The notes: a model not told the origin generated them from the sequence alone. DNA of 64,000 nt from Actinoplanes auranticolor (GCF_018332655.1 NZ_BOQL01000054.1:1-64000); one strand, 5' to 3'. Counted from the stretch's first letter, positions 25,615-34,523 are shown. Numbers and translations are program-made.

Positions 25615-26417
25615 TCTCGCAGGGCAAGAAGAACGTCCTCGGCGTGCTGGTCGACGTGGTCGACTACGACGCCGCCGTCGCCCAGATCCTCGACGCCGCC
25701 CGCGAGCGCCGGCACTACGCCGTCACCGCGCTCGCCGTGCACGGGGTGATGACCGGCGTGCAGGACAAGGCGCACAACGCCCGGCTCAACTCGTTCGACC
25801 TGATCACCCCGGACGGGCAGCCGGTCCGCGGCGCGCTCAACCTGCTGCACCACGCCGGCCTGACCGACCGGGTCTACGGCCCCGAGCTCACCCTGCGCGT
25901 GCTGCGCCAGGCCGCGGCCGAGGGCCTGCCGGTCTACCTGTACGGCTCCACGGAACCGACCCTCAGCAAGCTCGTACCGGCGCTGGAGCGGATGTTCCCG
26001 GCGCTGAAGCTCGCCGGGGTCGAGGCGTCGAAGTTCCGCGCCGTGCAGCCCGGCGAGGACGTGGAGATCGCCGACCGGATCAAGGCGTCGGGCGCGCGCA
26101 TCGTCCTGGTCGGGCTGGGCTGCCCGCGCCAGGAGGTCTTCACGTACGCGATGCGCCCGCTGCTCGACATGCCTCTGCTCGCGGTCGGGGCCGCCTTCGA
26201 CTACCACGCCGGGCTGCTGAAGAACCCGCCCGCGTGGATGCAGAAGTACGCCCTGGAGTGGCTGTGGCGCCTCGGGCTGGAGCCGAAACGGTTGTGGAAA
26301 CGTTACATCCTGCTGAACCCCGCGTACCTCGCGCGGCTGGCTCTGCAGAAGCTCGGCGTGTGGAAGGCGACCCCGCCCGCACCGGCCACCGAGGCAGTCC
26401 GGACCTTCGCGGTCTGA
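25611..26417 (+). CDS. WecG/TagA/CpsF-family glycosyltransferase (GT26)
   Basis: A 268-residue enzyme that transfers an N-acetylhexosaminuronic or N-acetylmannosamine-type sugar to a lipid-linked acceptor in teichoic acid or capsule assembly. Family motifs are DLITPDGQPVRGALN (catalytic Asp region), GPELTLRVL, YLYGSTEPTLSKL, VGLGCPRQEVF and GAAFDYHAGLLKNPPAWMQK. The C-terminal tail is basic, consistent with membrane association. It starts with GTG 25611, overlapping the epimerase stop. Confidence 0.9.
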   Translation: MISQGKKNVLGVLVDVVDYDAAVAQILDAARERRHYAVTALAVHGVMTGVQDKAHNARLNSFDLITPDGQPVRGALNLLHHAGLTDRVYGPELTLRVLRQAAAEGLPVYLYGSTEPTLSKLVPALERMFPALKLAGVEASKFRAVQPGEDVEIADRIKASGARIVLVGLGCPRQEVFTYAMRPLLDMPLLAVGAAFDYHAGLLKNPPAWMQKYALEWLWRLGLEPKRLWKRYILLNPAYLARLALQKLGVWKATPPAPATEAVRTFAV

Positions 26418-26424
26418 GAGCGGT

Positions 26425-26463
26425 CCGCGGATCCCGGCCCGGGCGGGTGCCGGGGTCCCGCGG
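26425..26463 (+). terminator. hairpin after the glycosyltransferase gene
   Basis: CCGCGG-AT-CCCGGC (26425-26438) pairs with GCCGGGG-TC-CCGCGG (26449-26463) around a ten-base loop, eight bases past the stop. There is no T run. The rest of the stretch to 26715 holds no gene that I can support. Confidence 0.4.
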
Positions 26464-26715
26464 TGTCACCACCGGAAACCCCGGCCGACCTCCCCAGGTC
26501 GAGCCCGTGGGCGGCACCGATGCATCGATGCCGTCTGGCACCCGACACTAGGACACCGGTCACGACCGCGACAGGGGGCATTGTCCTCTTCGCCCATTGG
26601 GATGAGGTCGCTGCGTAAAAGAGCGACCACACAACGTCACGGCTGCACCCCTACGGGTCCCCGGTCCGGGCATATCCCGGTTTCGCCACTTGCGCGACGG
26701 GTGAAGGCTGTCGAT

Positions 26716-27393
26716 GTGAACACCGCAACGGATCTCATCCTGATCGGCGCACTCGCCGGGGTCTGGCTCACCGCCGGACTGCTGGCGGACGCCCTGCCGG
26801 GCGCTCGCACGGCTCGCGAGCTGCGCCGGCGCGCTCGCACACTGTCCATGCTGGTCGGTGGCGGGGTCGCGGTGTTCATCGCCGTACCGCTGGTCACCGG
26901 CATCCTGTCCGGGACCTCGGCGGCACCGGCCGCGGCCGTGCTGCCCGCCGTACCCGCGCTGATCGTGGTGCTGGTGACCACGCGTCGCCTCGCCCAGGTC
27001 CGGCGCGGCGCGGGCGCGTTCGCCACCGCGCCGCTGACGCCGGCCCCGCCGGCACTGCTGGCCGCCGCCGCGCATCCGCTGGTGGCGACGCCACTGCAGG
27101 TCACCGGCCTGGCCGCGCTGGCCGGCGTGCCGATCGCGGCCGGGGTGATCGAGGTGCCCGGCGCGCAGGTCGCCGGGATCGTGCTGACCGTGGTGGGAGT
27201 CGCGGTGCTCGCGCTCGGCATCCGGCACGCGATCCGGCACAGCCGGCTGAACGTCAAGGTCTTCGCGCCGATCGGCAAGGTCCGGCTGCGGCCGGTCCCG
27301 GTGCGCCACACCGCGGCGGAGACCTACACCGCGCTGCCGCTGGAAACCGGACCGGCCGAGAACTACGCGTCCTCGGCGCGCCGGGCCGCATAG
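26716..27393 (+). CDS. hypothetical multi-pass membrane protein
   Basis: A 225-residue protein of about six hydrophobic helices (LILIGALAGVWLTAGLLAD, GGGVAVFIAVPLVTGIL, PAVPALIVVLVTT, and three more up to about residue 165) with a basic loop and a soluble C-terminal tail of about 50 residues. No family is recognised. The GTG at 26716 has GAAGG eight bases upstream; GTG at 26701 is an alternative. The gene is monocistronic and convergent with the next gene. Confidence 0.65.
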   Translation: MNTATDLILIGALAGVWLTAGLLADALPGARTARELRRRARTLSMLVGGGVAVFIAVPLVTGILSGTSAAPAAAVLPAVPALIVVLVTTRRLAQVRRGAGAFATAPLTPAPPALLAAAAHPLVATPLQVTGLAALAGVPIAAGVIEVPGAQVAGIVLTVVGVAVLALGIRHAIRHSRLNVKVFAPIGKVRLRPVPVRHTAAETYTALPLETGPAENYASSARRAA

Positions 27394-27409
27394 CCCCCCA
27401 CCCGCCGCC

Positions 27410-27446
27410 GGGCAGGCGGTCCGGGTGAGGGTCACCGGGCCTGCCC
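27410..27446. terminator. shared convergent terminator
   Basis: GGGCAGGC (27410-27417) pairs with GCCTGCCC (27439-27446), with extra pairing inside the loop. It lies between two convergent genes and could serve both. No T run follows. Confidence 0.4.
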
Positions 27447-27466
27447 GGGCACGGCGCCGCGGGGAG

Positions 27467-27919
27467 TTACTTGCGCTTGGCTTCCTGGACGTAGAGCAGT
27501 TCGAGGATCGAGCGGGCCGCCTCGAACCAGCGGTCCAGCCAGGCCGCATCCGGCATCGTGCCGCGCACCGGCAGCTCCAGCAGCAGCCCGCGCAGCAGCG
27601 GGTGGTCCGCCATCGACTGCGAGCTGCCCGCGTCGACCCAGCCGCCGCTGGTCGGGAAGACCGGCTCGGTCAGGCCCGGCAGGTCCAGCGAGGGCAGCTT
27701 GGCCGCCCGGTCCAGCGCGCTGGTCGGTTCGATCGGCGTGCGGGTCGGCAGGCCGGACAGACCAGTTCCGCCGCTGCCGCGCGAGACCAGTTCACCGTCG
27801 CCGTTCTCCGCGGCCAGGGCCGCATCGCGGCGGGTCTGCCGGTACGCGCTCACGCCTCCGCTGAAGCGGTCCTGCGCGGTCACGGATCCGTTGCTGAGGT
27901 TGTCGGAACCCATCGTCAT
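27467..27919 (-). CDS. hypothetical protein
   Basis: A 150-residue soluble protein. The N-terminal 90 residues are Ser/Gly/Pro-rich and probably disordered. The C-terminal 50 residues look folded: HPLLRGLLLELPVRGTMPDAAWLDRWFEAARSILELLYVQEAKRK, with a helical end. I do not recognise a family. Two closely spaced ATG (27919 and 27913) are possible starts. Confidence 0.55.
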   Translation of the reverse strand: MTMGSDNLSNGSVTAQDRFSGGVSAYRQTRRDAALAAENGDGELVSRGSGGTGLSGLPTRTPIEPTSALDRAAKLPSLDLPGLTEPVFPTSGGWVDAGSSQSMADHPLLRGLLLELPVRGTMPDAAWLDRWFEAARSILELLYVQEAKRK

Positions 27920-28088
27920 CTGTTTCGCCTTGCCTCGCTCGTATGGATCGCCGGCCCGCACCGTCACGCGAGGGGGACGGTCAGCCGTACGGGCCGGCGC
28001 GGTTCTCCGCGCGGTCCGGTCCGCGCTTAGAGCGTTCAACGAGGCCGACCCGAACGGGCGACGGCGCAAAAGGGGCAAAATGCAGCGA

Positions 28089-28115
28089 CCGCCCCCACGT
28101 TCTCGGCGGGGGCGG
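28089..28115 (-). terminator. terminator of the Xre/DUF397 operon
   Basis: The eight-base GC stem CCGCCCCC/GGGGGCGG has an 11-base loop, 16 bases past the DUF397 stop. On the minus strand it is followed by T-rich sequence (CATTTTGCCCCTTTTG). Confidence 0.6.
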
Positions 28116-28131
28116 CCGGGGATTTCGTGCT

Positions 28132-28356
28132 CTACAGGTCGAACTCGCCGCCCTTGGCCCCGCCGACGAAGGCGTCCCACTCGGCGGCGGTGAAGATCAA
28201 AGCAGGTCCCGACGGGTCCTTGGAGTCGCGTACGGCGATGGCCTGCTCGATGAAGGCCACTTCCACGCAGTTGTCACAGTTCGGGCCACTGCGTGTGCTC
28301 TTGAACCACTGCGCACGGCTCAGGTCGATCCGGAAACCCTTGGTCTCGCTTTCCAC
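28132..28356 (-). CDS. DUF397 domain protein
   Basis: A 74-residue protein with the DUF397 signature: AQWFKSTRSGPNCDNCVEVAF, then VRDSKDPSGPALIFTAAEWDAFVGG. In streptomycetes DUF397 proteins sit next to WhiJ-like Xre regulators and are thought to modulate them, sometimes as a toxin-antitoxin-like pair. Its 5' end overlaps the regulator gene by 37 bases, so the two are coupled. Confidence 0.9.
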   Translation of the reverse strand: MESETKGFRIDLSRAQWFKSTRSGPNCDNCVEVAFIEQAIAVRDSKDPSGPALIFTAAEWDAFVGGAKGGEFDL

Positions 28357-29201
28357 AATGGCTCCTCTGCCAGCATAACGATCATGTCTCTGGACTCCTC
28401 GGGTGAGAGGGCCGACGATCGGACGGTGTCGAAGATGGAGTTGTACTTTTCCAGTTCGTCGCTCTTCTCCAGAAAAAGCCCGCCGGTCGCGTTCTCGGCG
28501 AACACCACATTGGGGTCCTCGGCGTCGGGGAAGTCGAGGATCGCGAATGTGCCGTCCATGCCGGCGTGGGCTCCCGCCGCGAACGGCAGGATCTGCAGAG
28601 TGACGTTCGGCAGCCGGCTCGCCTCGACCAATCGCAGCAATTGGTCACGCATGACCTGATCGCCGCCGACCGGGCGACTCACCACCGCTTCATCGAGCAC
28701 CACCTGAAGATCGATCGGATCGTCCTGAATCAATAACGCCTGGCGGGCCATCCGGACGCGTACCCGTTGCTCTATTTCTCGGTCAGTGTCACCCAATCGG
28801 GCAGCTCTGATCATGGCAATTGCATACTTATCGGTCTGAAGCAGACCGGGCACCACCTGCTGTTCGTACGCCCTGATCGAGCGCGCGGCGGCCTCGAGAC
28901 CGACATACGCGCCGGTGAGCACCGGACTGAACGGATGCCACCATCCCTTTTGGCGGGCTTCGCGGGATATTTGCACTAGTTCGTCGGACTCGACGCCATT
29001 GACGCCGTAAATGTCCAGCATGTCCTTTACGTCGCGAGGAGTGGCGCTCGTATGGCCGGTCTCGATTCTGGACACCTTGGACGGTGAACAGCCGAGACGG
29101 TCGGCCACCACGTCGATGGTCACGCCGGCCGCATCGCGGTATCTGCGAAGCTCAGCACCGAGTCGGCGGCGGCGGATGGTGGGGCTGCGGCGCGGGTTCA
29201 C
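28320..29201 (-). CDS. Xre-family HTH regulator with DUF5753 (WhiJ-like)
   Basis: A 293-residue regulator. The HTH (about 10-65) reads LGAELRRYRDAAGVTIDVVADRLGCSPSKVSRIETG. The remainder is the DUF5753 domain: WWHPFSPVLTGAYVGLEAAARSIRAYEQQVVPGLLQT and RLPNVTLQILPF. These regulators pair with DUF397 proteins and often control development or secondary metabolism. The GTG at 29201 is preferred because GGAGGTGAGC lies just upstream; ATG at 29228 is an alternative. It is divergent from the gene at 29675 across a spacer rich in inverted repeats. Confidence 0.88.
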   Translation of the reverse strand: MNPRRSPTIRRRRLGAELRRYRDAAGVTIDVVADRLGCSPSKVSRIETGHTSATPRDVKDMLDIYGVNGVESDELVQISREARQKGWWHPFSPVLTGAYVGLEAAARSIRAYEQQVVPGLLQTDKYAIAMIRAARLGDTDREIEQRVRVRMARQALLIQDDPIDLQVVLDEAVVSRPVGGDQVMRDQLLRLVEASRLPNVTLQILPFAAGAHAGMDGTFAILDFPDAEDPNVVFAENATGGLFLEKSDELEKYNSIFDTVRSSALSPEESRDMIVMLAEEPLWKARPRVSGST

Positions 29202-29674
29202 GCTCACCTCCGGGCTGCGTGGCATCATGCAACCGGACGGCGAGGGCTCGGCCGTACGGCGTTGTCGCCCTCAGTCTCTCTGGTGGTCTCTTGATCCCTC
29301 AAGCGTCCACAGTGATCGTTTAGTCACTTTCGGCTGACCTGCAACTTGCATCGATTAGCCTCGTGGTGCAATCTTTCCGTATGGCGGACGTCACTTAGCG
29401 TTCTTGCAGGTAGCTGAGATACGCGCGCCGGGGTACACAGCAATGCACCAAAAGCGACGCCGTGCACTGGGGGACCGACCGTAGCCGACTGTCCTCGGAG
29501 GACTTTCGAAGTCCGCGAGCAGCGACCGGGCCGGGAAGCGGCAAACCGCACCGTTGCGATGATTGGCACAATCGTTATGGTGCAAAGATGCACCAGCCGG
29601 GCACACTGGACCATCTGTGTTCACCGTGCGGCAAAGTGCAATTTGCCCCTACTGGGTTCAGGACAGGAGATGAC
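29202..29674. promoter_or_regulatory. long divergent spacer with multiple inverted repeats
   Basis: This 473-base spacer lies between the Xre regulator and the small conserved gene. TGGTGCA/TGCACCA words occur at 29364, 29444, 29578 and 29589. The last two form the perfect inverted repeat TGGTGCA-AAGA-TGCACCA (29578-29595). A second perfect repeat, GGCAAA-GTGCAA-TTTGCC (29630-29647), ends 27 bases before the start at 29675. I see no credible gene in the frame that is open from 29462. The repeats look like operators. Confidence 0.5.
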
Positions 29675-29974
29675 GTGCTTCCTCGGTCCGGCGATGTCAT
29701 ACATGTGACGAAGGCGGCCAGCGTCCAATTCGCGGCGCCCATGCTTTTCCGGGTCATCCGGGTGCACGACTGGCCGACGTACGAGGGCTGGATCTGGCTG
29801 GACGGCTACGAGCTCAACGGCTCCGGCGACGCCGTCGAGCGCCGATCCATCTTTGTGCAGGTCGGCGGCCTGCGACAGGTCGGCAAGGCACCGGACCCGC
29901 GTACCCGTAACGGTCGCCAGCCCGGCATGACCACGGGCGCGATCCAGGCGCGCGCCCTGCGCGCCAACCGCTGA
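29675..29974 (+). CDS. small conserved actinobacterial protein of unknown function
   Basis: A 99-residue soluble protein: LPRSGDVIHVTKAASVQFAAP, then RVIRVHDWPTYEGWIWLDGYEL, then VERRSIFVQVGGLR. This sequence is familiar from uncharacterised actinobacterial proteins, but I know no function. The GTG at 29675 has AGGAG five bases upstream. The same frame extends upstream to 29462 without similarity. Its promoter region carries the inverted repeats described for 29202-29674. Confidence 0.75.
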   Translation: MLPRSGDVIHVTKAASVQFAAPMLFRVIRVHDWPTYEGWIWLDGYELNGSGDAVERRSIFVQVGGLRQVGKAPDPRTRNGRQPGMTTGAIQARALRANR

Positions 29975-29980
29975 CCGGAG

Positions 29981-30847
29981 TCAGTCCTCGTCCGGCTGAC
30001 CGGCCGGCCCGGTGGTCGCTGTCTGCGTGGGGGTCGCGGGCGCCGTCGGCTCGGCCGCGATGATCAGCGTGATCACCGTGTCCGCCGGCACCTGCTGACC
30101 CTCGGCCGGGTCGCTGTCGATCACGGTTCCGGCCGGAGATTCGCTGGTCACATAGCGCAGGCGGTAGTTCAGGCCCTTACGGTCGAGAGCTCCCCGGGCC
30201 TCTTCCGAGGACAGTCCCTTCAGCGCGGGCACGGTCACGTCGCTCGGCGTGGCGGGCGCAGTCGTCGTCGGCCGGGTCGTCGGAGGCTCCGTGGACGGCG
30301 GTGTGCTGGTGGGCCCGGTCGTCGCGGCGGCGGTGGTGACCGGCGCCGCCGGGGAGGGCGTCCCGCCCGGCGTGGCCTCGTCGCCGGTGGACTGCATGAT
30401 CAGGTAGATGCCCCAGCCCAGCAGGGCCAGCAGCAGCAACGCGACGATGCCCACCACGATCGGCGTCCACCACCGGCCCCGCGGCTCGTCGGCCGGCACC
30501 GCCGCCCAGTCGGTGCTGGTGGCGTCGTCGTAGCCGGGGCGCGGCGGACGGACCCCCGCGCGGGCGGACCAGACCGCATCGTCGTCGTCGGCCCAGTTGT
30601 CGGTGCTGCGGGTGTGACGCTCTGTGCGCGTACCGTCGATCGGAGCAGCGGGAAGCACGGACGTGGCGTCGCTCTGCGGCGCTCGCGGAGTCACCTTCGT
30701 CGCGTCGTCGTCGGCGGCGGCGCGGGGCAGTAACCCGGTCGGGTCATCCTTTCGGGGACCGCCGATCGGGGGAACTTCCTCCTCGTCCGTGAACGGGAAG
30801 TACTCGCCCGTCTCGTCAAGGCGGCGGCGCTCGTCGTCGTCGGACAT
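29981..30847 (-). CDS. membrane protein with single PASTA domain
   Basis: A 288-residue single-pass protein. The acidic, disordered cytoplasmic part covers residues 1 to about 125. A transmembrane helix (PIVVGIVALLLLALLGWGIYLIM) is followed by a Thr/Pro-rich spacer, one PASTA domain (VTVPALKGLSSEEARGALDRKGL to VITLIIAAEP, about 200-265) and a Thr/Ala-rich tail. It has no kinase domain. PASTA domains bind muropeptides or beta-lactam-like ligands, so it may be a wall sensor or an accessory to PknB. It is convergent with the gene at 29675, six bases away. Confidence 0.8.
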   Translation of the reverse strand: MSDDDERRRLDETGEYFPFTDEEEVPPIGGPRKDDPTGLLPRAAADDDATKVTPRAPQSDATSVLPAAPIDGTRTERHTRSTDNWADDDDAVWSARAGVRPPRPGYDDATSTDWAAVPADEPRGRWWTPIVVGIVALLLLALLGWGIYLIMQSTGDEATPGGTPSPAAPVTTAAATTGPTSTPPSTEPPTTRPTTTAPATPSDVTVPALKGLSSEEARGALDRKGLNYRLRYVTSESPAGTVIDSDPAEGQQVPADTVITLIIAAEPTAPATPTQTATTGPAGQPDED

Positions 30848-30940
30848 CGCCGGATCCTCTCCGTTCGGGCGTCCTCTGCCGCCAACCTAACCAATCTTGC
30901 TGCATCAACTCATTGATTCGCAGGCATCGTCACCGACGGC

Positions 30941-30946
30941 TACAGT
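30941..30946 (+). promoter_or_regulatory. -10 element of leaderless gene at 30954
   Basis: TACAGT is seven bases before the ATG at 30954, and no Shine-Dalgarno sequence is present. This is the pattern of a leaderless message. Confidence 0.5.
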
Positions 30947-30953
30947 GCCCGGC

Positions 30954-32879
30954 ATGGCCGACAAGGGCTGGACAGCGCGAGTGGCAGCCGCGGCCGGAGT
31001 GGCCGCGGGGACGGGCGCCGCCCAGCTCGGCCTGGGCTACGGACTGGGCGTGGTGGTGTGGCCGGCGGGGCCGGCCGACGACAGCGTCTGGCTGGGCAGC
31101 CTCGGCTGGGCGACCTGGATCGCGGCGAGCGCGACGGTGTTCGGCGCGGTGATCGCGGGCCGGCTCGGCCGCGCGAACGGCGGGCCCTGGCGCTTCGCGC
31201 TGGCGGCGTCCGCGGCGGTCGGCGCCCTGCTGACGGTCGCGCTGATCGCGCTCCCGGCCCGGGCAGCGGTACGGACGGACACCTTCTCACCCCAGACGAT
31301 CGCCGGCGGGTACGCGGTGATCGGCGTGCTGCTCGGCCTGGTGATCGCGTACTGGGCCGTGGTCTCGAGGCCCGTGGCGGCGAACCTGATCGCGACGGCC
31401 GCCTGGCTGTGGTCCCTGGCCGTGGCGGCGGTCGTGGCCACGATCTTCTGGCACCGCCCCTCGGCGACCTACCTGTCGAGCTGGCAGTTCTTCTCCCCGG
31501 ACTCCCCCGACCAGCAGTACGGCACCATCTCCTGGCCGAGCGCGCTGCTGACGTTGCTCGCGGCGCTGGTGGTGGGGGTCATCGGCGCTCTGCCGGCGGT
31601 GCGCCGCGGTGACCTCGGGGTGGGTGCCGCCTCGTCCGGGGCGGTCGGGCCGTTGCTGGTGGCGGCGGCGTTCTTCGTGCTGGCCCCGCAGCTGACCGGG
31701 ACGCCCGGGCCGCTGCAGTCGGCTTATCTGATCGCTCCCTATGCGGTGCTTGCCGGGTTGGCGGGGTCGGCGATGACGGTCGCGCTCGGCCAGCGCCGCG
31801 CTGCCGGTCGTGCGACCGGCTCCCCGGCGGGGATTACGGCCTCCCAGGCGGCCTCGCTCGCGGGTTCCCGCAGCTCAGAGGACCGTGATGCCGGAGCCGT
31901 GAGCGCCCGAGCTGCCAGCGCCGGAGCCGTCAGCGCCGGATCGGCGGCCGCCGCCCGATCACAGGACGCTGGGGTAGCGGCCGTCGGATCCGGGAGCGCG
32001 GCCGTTGTGCCGTCACCCCGGCCGGCGCCGAAGGGTCGCTCGGAGACCCAGGACCGTGCCGGATCGGACGCTTCCGTCACGCCTCCTGCGGCAGAGACCG
32101 GCCAGCCCCTCTCGGCTCCGGCACCGGACGCCGAGCCCGGCCCGCGGCGGTCCTTCATGGATCGTTTTCGGCGCGGCAAGGCAACTGAGCGTGACGCTGA
32201 GTCCGCCGTCGACCCGTCGGCGATCGCGACCGGACGCGCCAAGGCCCCCGCTTCCGCGACCGCCTCGGCCCCCGCTGTAGTCGCGGCACAGCCTCAGGCC
32301 ACGCCCTCCACCGCCGCCTCCGGTCGCGGAAGGTCACGTCCCGCCGGCTCTCCCCGATCCGGAGTTCCCTCGGTCGACGGGAATGCCCGGCCCGCCGCCT
32401 CCACCGCTCCGGGCCGTTCCGACAGCCGCTCGACGGTCGCCGCACCGCCGGCCTCTCCCCCGATCGCGAAGATCAACGAAGCTCAATCGGGTGAAAAGCT
32501 GGCTCCGCAGCCCCGCTCCTCCGCAGCATCGGACCCCGATCCGCGGCCGGGACCGGCGAATACCGCGAGTTCCGATAAAACGCCCGCCGTGCCGAAGACC
32601 CCCGCGAAGTCCACAAAGGCGACTCCGGCGCGAGCCTCTGCCCAGGCGCCGGCTCCCAAACAGACGAGGTCGGCGGTCGGCAAAGCCACGACTTCGGCCA
32701 AGCCGGCCACCCCCAAGGACACCGCCGCGAAAGAAACCGGGCCGAGGCAGGCCGGGGTGAAGGGTGCAGAACCGGGGGATGCCGGCCCGTGGGCCGACGA
32801 GGCGGACACTGCGGAGCTGCCGGTGCAGGATCCCCGCCGACGGCCGGGGCGCCGCACCGGTGAGAACCAGACCGACTGA
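30954..32879 (+). CDS. membrane protein with long Ala/Pro/Ser-rich cytoplasmic tail
   Basis: A 641-residue protein. The first 280 residues form about seven hydrophobic helices (for example GYAVIGVLLGLVIAYWAVV and LLTLLAALVVGVIGAL). The remaining 360 residues are low-complexity Ala/Pro/Ser/Lys/Arg sequence, probably disordered. I recognise no enzyme motif. The ATG at 30954 fits a leaderless start (TACAGT seven bases upstream). It is divergent from the PASTA protein and ends two bases before the convergent ligase gene. Confidence 0.7.
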   Translation: MADKGWTARVAAAAGVAAGTGAAQLGLGYGLGVVVWPAGPADDSVWLGSLGWATWIAASATVFGAVIAGRLGRANGGPWRFALAASAAVGALLTVALIALPARAAVRTDTFSPQTIAGGYAVIGVLLGLVIAYWAVVSRPVAANLIATAAWLWSLAVAAVVATIFWHRPSATYLSSWQFFSPDSPDQQYGTISWPSALLTLLAALVVGVIGALPAVRRGDLGVGAASSGAVGPLLVAAAFFVLAPQLTGTPGPLQSAYLIAPYAVLAGLAGSAMTVALGQRRAAGRATGSPAGITASQAASLAGSRSSEDRDAGAVSARAASAGAVSAGSAAAARSQDAGVAAVGSGSAAVVPSPRPAPKGRSETQDRAGSDASVTPPAAETGQPLSAPAPDAEPGPRRSFMDRFRRGKATERDAESAVDPSAIATGRAKAPASATASAPAVVAAQPQATPSTAASGRGRSRPAGSPRSGVPSVDGNARPAASTAPGRSDSRSTVAAPPASPPIAKINEAQSGEKLAPQPRSSAASDPDPRPGPANTASSDKTPAVPKTPAKSTKATPARASAQAPAPKQTRSAVGKATTSAKPATPKDTAAKETGPRQAGVKGAEPGDAGPWADEADTAELPVQDPRRRPGRRTGENQTD

Positions 32880-32880
32880 G

Positions 32881-34359
32881 CTAGTCGACCGGCCAGGTGT
32901 GGACCGGCTCGTTTGTCTGCTGCAGTGAGCTGTATCGAAGCAACATGTCGTGCAAAGCCGCCTGGCGGTCCAGCCCGCGGTGGTGTTCCGCGAACCACAC
33001 CGCTTCGGTCTGCCACGTCGCGCCGTTGCGGCCGGTGCGGCAGCGACCTTCGATGATGCCGAGCAGCCGGTCGCGATGCGCCCGATCCACGCCGAACAGG
33101 CCGAGTCCGGCGTACGCCTTGGCCAGCAGATTTTCGAGCACCAGCTCGGTCACCTGGATCTCGCCCGCGCCCGGCCAGTACATCGTCGCCCCGATGCCGC
33201 GGCGGGCCGCGGCGTGGAAGTTGTCCTCCGCCGCGCCGAAGGAGAGCTGCGACCAGATCGGCCGGTCCTCCTCGGCCAGCTGCCGGACCAGGCCGAAGTA
33301 GAACGCGGCGTTCGCCAGCATGTCGACCACCGTCGGACCGGCCGGCAGCACCCTGTTCTCCACCCGCAGGTGCGGGCGGCCGTTCATCACGTCGTACACC
33401 GGGCGGTTCCAGCGGTAGACCGTGCCGTTGTGCAGGCGCAGCTCACCGAGGCACGGCACGCCGCCGGCTTCGAGGACCGCCACCGGGTCCTCCTCGTCCA
33501 GGATCGGCAGCAGCGGCGGGAAGTACCGGACGTTCTCCTCGAACAGGTCGAACACCGAGGTGATCCAGCGCTCGCCGAACCACACGCGGGGGCGTACCCC
33601 CTGGGCTTTGAGCTCGTCCGGCCGGGTGTCGGTGGCCTGCTCGAACAGCGCGATCCGGGTCTCGGCCCAGAGCTGCCGGCCGTGCAGGTACGGCGAGTTC
33701 GCCCCCACCGCCACCTGGATCCCGGCCACCGCCTGGGCCGCGTTCCAGTACGCCGCGAACTTCTCCGGTGGCACCTGCAGGTGGAACTGCACGCTGGTGC
33801 ACGCCGCCTCGGGTGCGATCGAGTCGTTGGCCGTCTGCAGCCGTTCGACGCCGCGGATGTCGACGCTGAACTGCTCGCCGCGGGCGCCGACGATCTGGTC
33901 GTTGAGGGCGCGGTACCGCTCGTTGGCCGAGAGGTTGGCCAGCACCAGGTGCCGGGGCTGCAGGGTCGGCAGGCTGCCGATGAGCACGATGGTGCTGTCC
34001 GCCTTCTTCGCCCGGTCCTCGGCGCGGCTCAGGCTCTCGAGGAGGTCTTCCTCGTAGTCGGCGAAGCCGTTCCCGGTGATCAGCCGGGGGCGGGCGTTGA
34101 GCTCGAGGTTGAACTGGGCGAGTTCGGTCTGGAAGGTCGGGTCGGCCAGGTTGGCCAGGACCTCGGCGTTGCGCATGGCCGGCTCGGCGTCCGCGTCCAT
34201 GAGGTTGAGCTCGATCTCCAGGCCGGTCATCGGGCTCTCCGCGTCGAAGGCGAAGTCGTCCAGCATCAGCGCCAGTACGTCGAGGCAGCGCCGTACCTTC
34301 TGCCGATAGTGGACCCGGTCGTCCTGCGAGAAGACGACCCCTGAGAGGTCCTTACCCAT
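32881..34359 (-). CDS. glutamate-cysteine ligase family 2 (GCS2) protein
   Basis: A 492-residue ATP-dependent carboxylate-amine ligase. Visible GCS2 features are GLEIELNLMD near residue 50, FNLELNARPR, LIGSLPTLQPRHL, ACTSVQFHLQVPPEKF, ANSPYLHGRQLWAETRIALFEQ and RVENRVLPAGPTVVDM. Relatives join glutamate to an amine. Actinobacteria usually make mycothiol rather than glutathione, so gamma-glutamylcysteine synthesis is not assured. The ATG at 34359 has AGGAGG about six bases upstream. It seems to be a single-gene transcript. Confidence 0.85.
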   Translation of the reverse strand: MGKDLSGVVFSQDDRVHYRQKVRRCLDVLALMLDDFAFDAESPMTGLEIELNLMDADAEPAMRNAEVLANLADPTFQTELAQFNLELNARPRLITGNGFADYEEDLLESLSRAEDRAKKADSTIVLIGSLPTLQPRHLVLANLSANERYRALNDQIVGARGEQFSVDIRGVERLQTANDSIAPEAACTSVQFHLQVPPEKFAAYWNAAQAVAGIQVAVGANSPYLHGRQLWAETRIALFEQATDTRPDELKAQGVRPRVWFGERWITSVFDLFEENVRYFPPLLPILDEEDPVAVLEAGGVPCLGELRLHNGTVYRWNRPVYDVMNGRPHLRVENRVLPAGPTVVDMLANAAFYFGLVRQLAEEDRPIWSQLSFGAAEDNFHAAARRGIGATMYWPGAGEIQVTELVLENLLAKAYAGLGLFGVDRAHRDRLLGIIEGRCRTGRNGATWQTEAVWFAEHHRGLDRQAALHDMLLRYSSLQQTNEPVHTWPVD

Positions 34360-34523
34360 CGTTCCTCCTGGCACGTTCGCGTGACGCTCTCACGGTATGT
34401 GCACCCGCTAACCGAGACCAGGGACGAACCGGACACACATCAGCTCTGGGTGAGCACGCGGCAGCGCAACGTTTACCCTCGCACTCGCCCGATGATGCCG
34501 CCACTCGGATGGCCGGACACGGC

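Noticed and set aside
29462..29674. Upstream extension of the small gene at 29675
   Set aside because: The added 71 residues are Cys/His/Arg-rich and low in typical codon bias, cover inverted repeats, and a good ribosome site precedes 29675.
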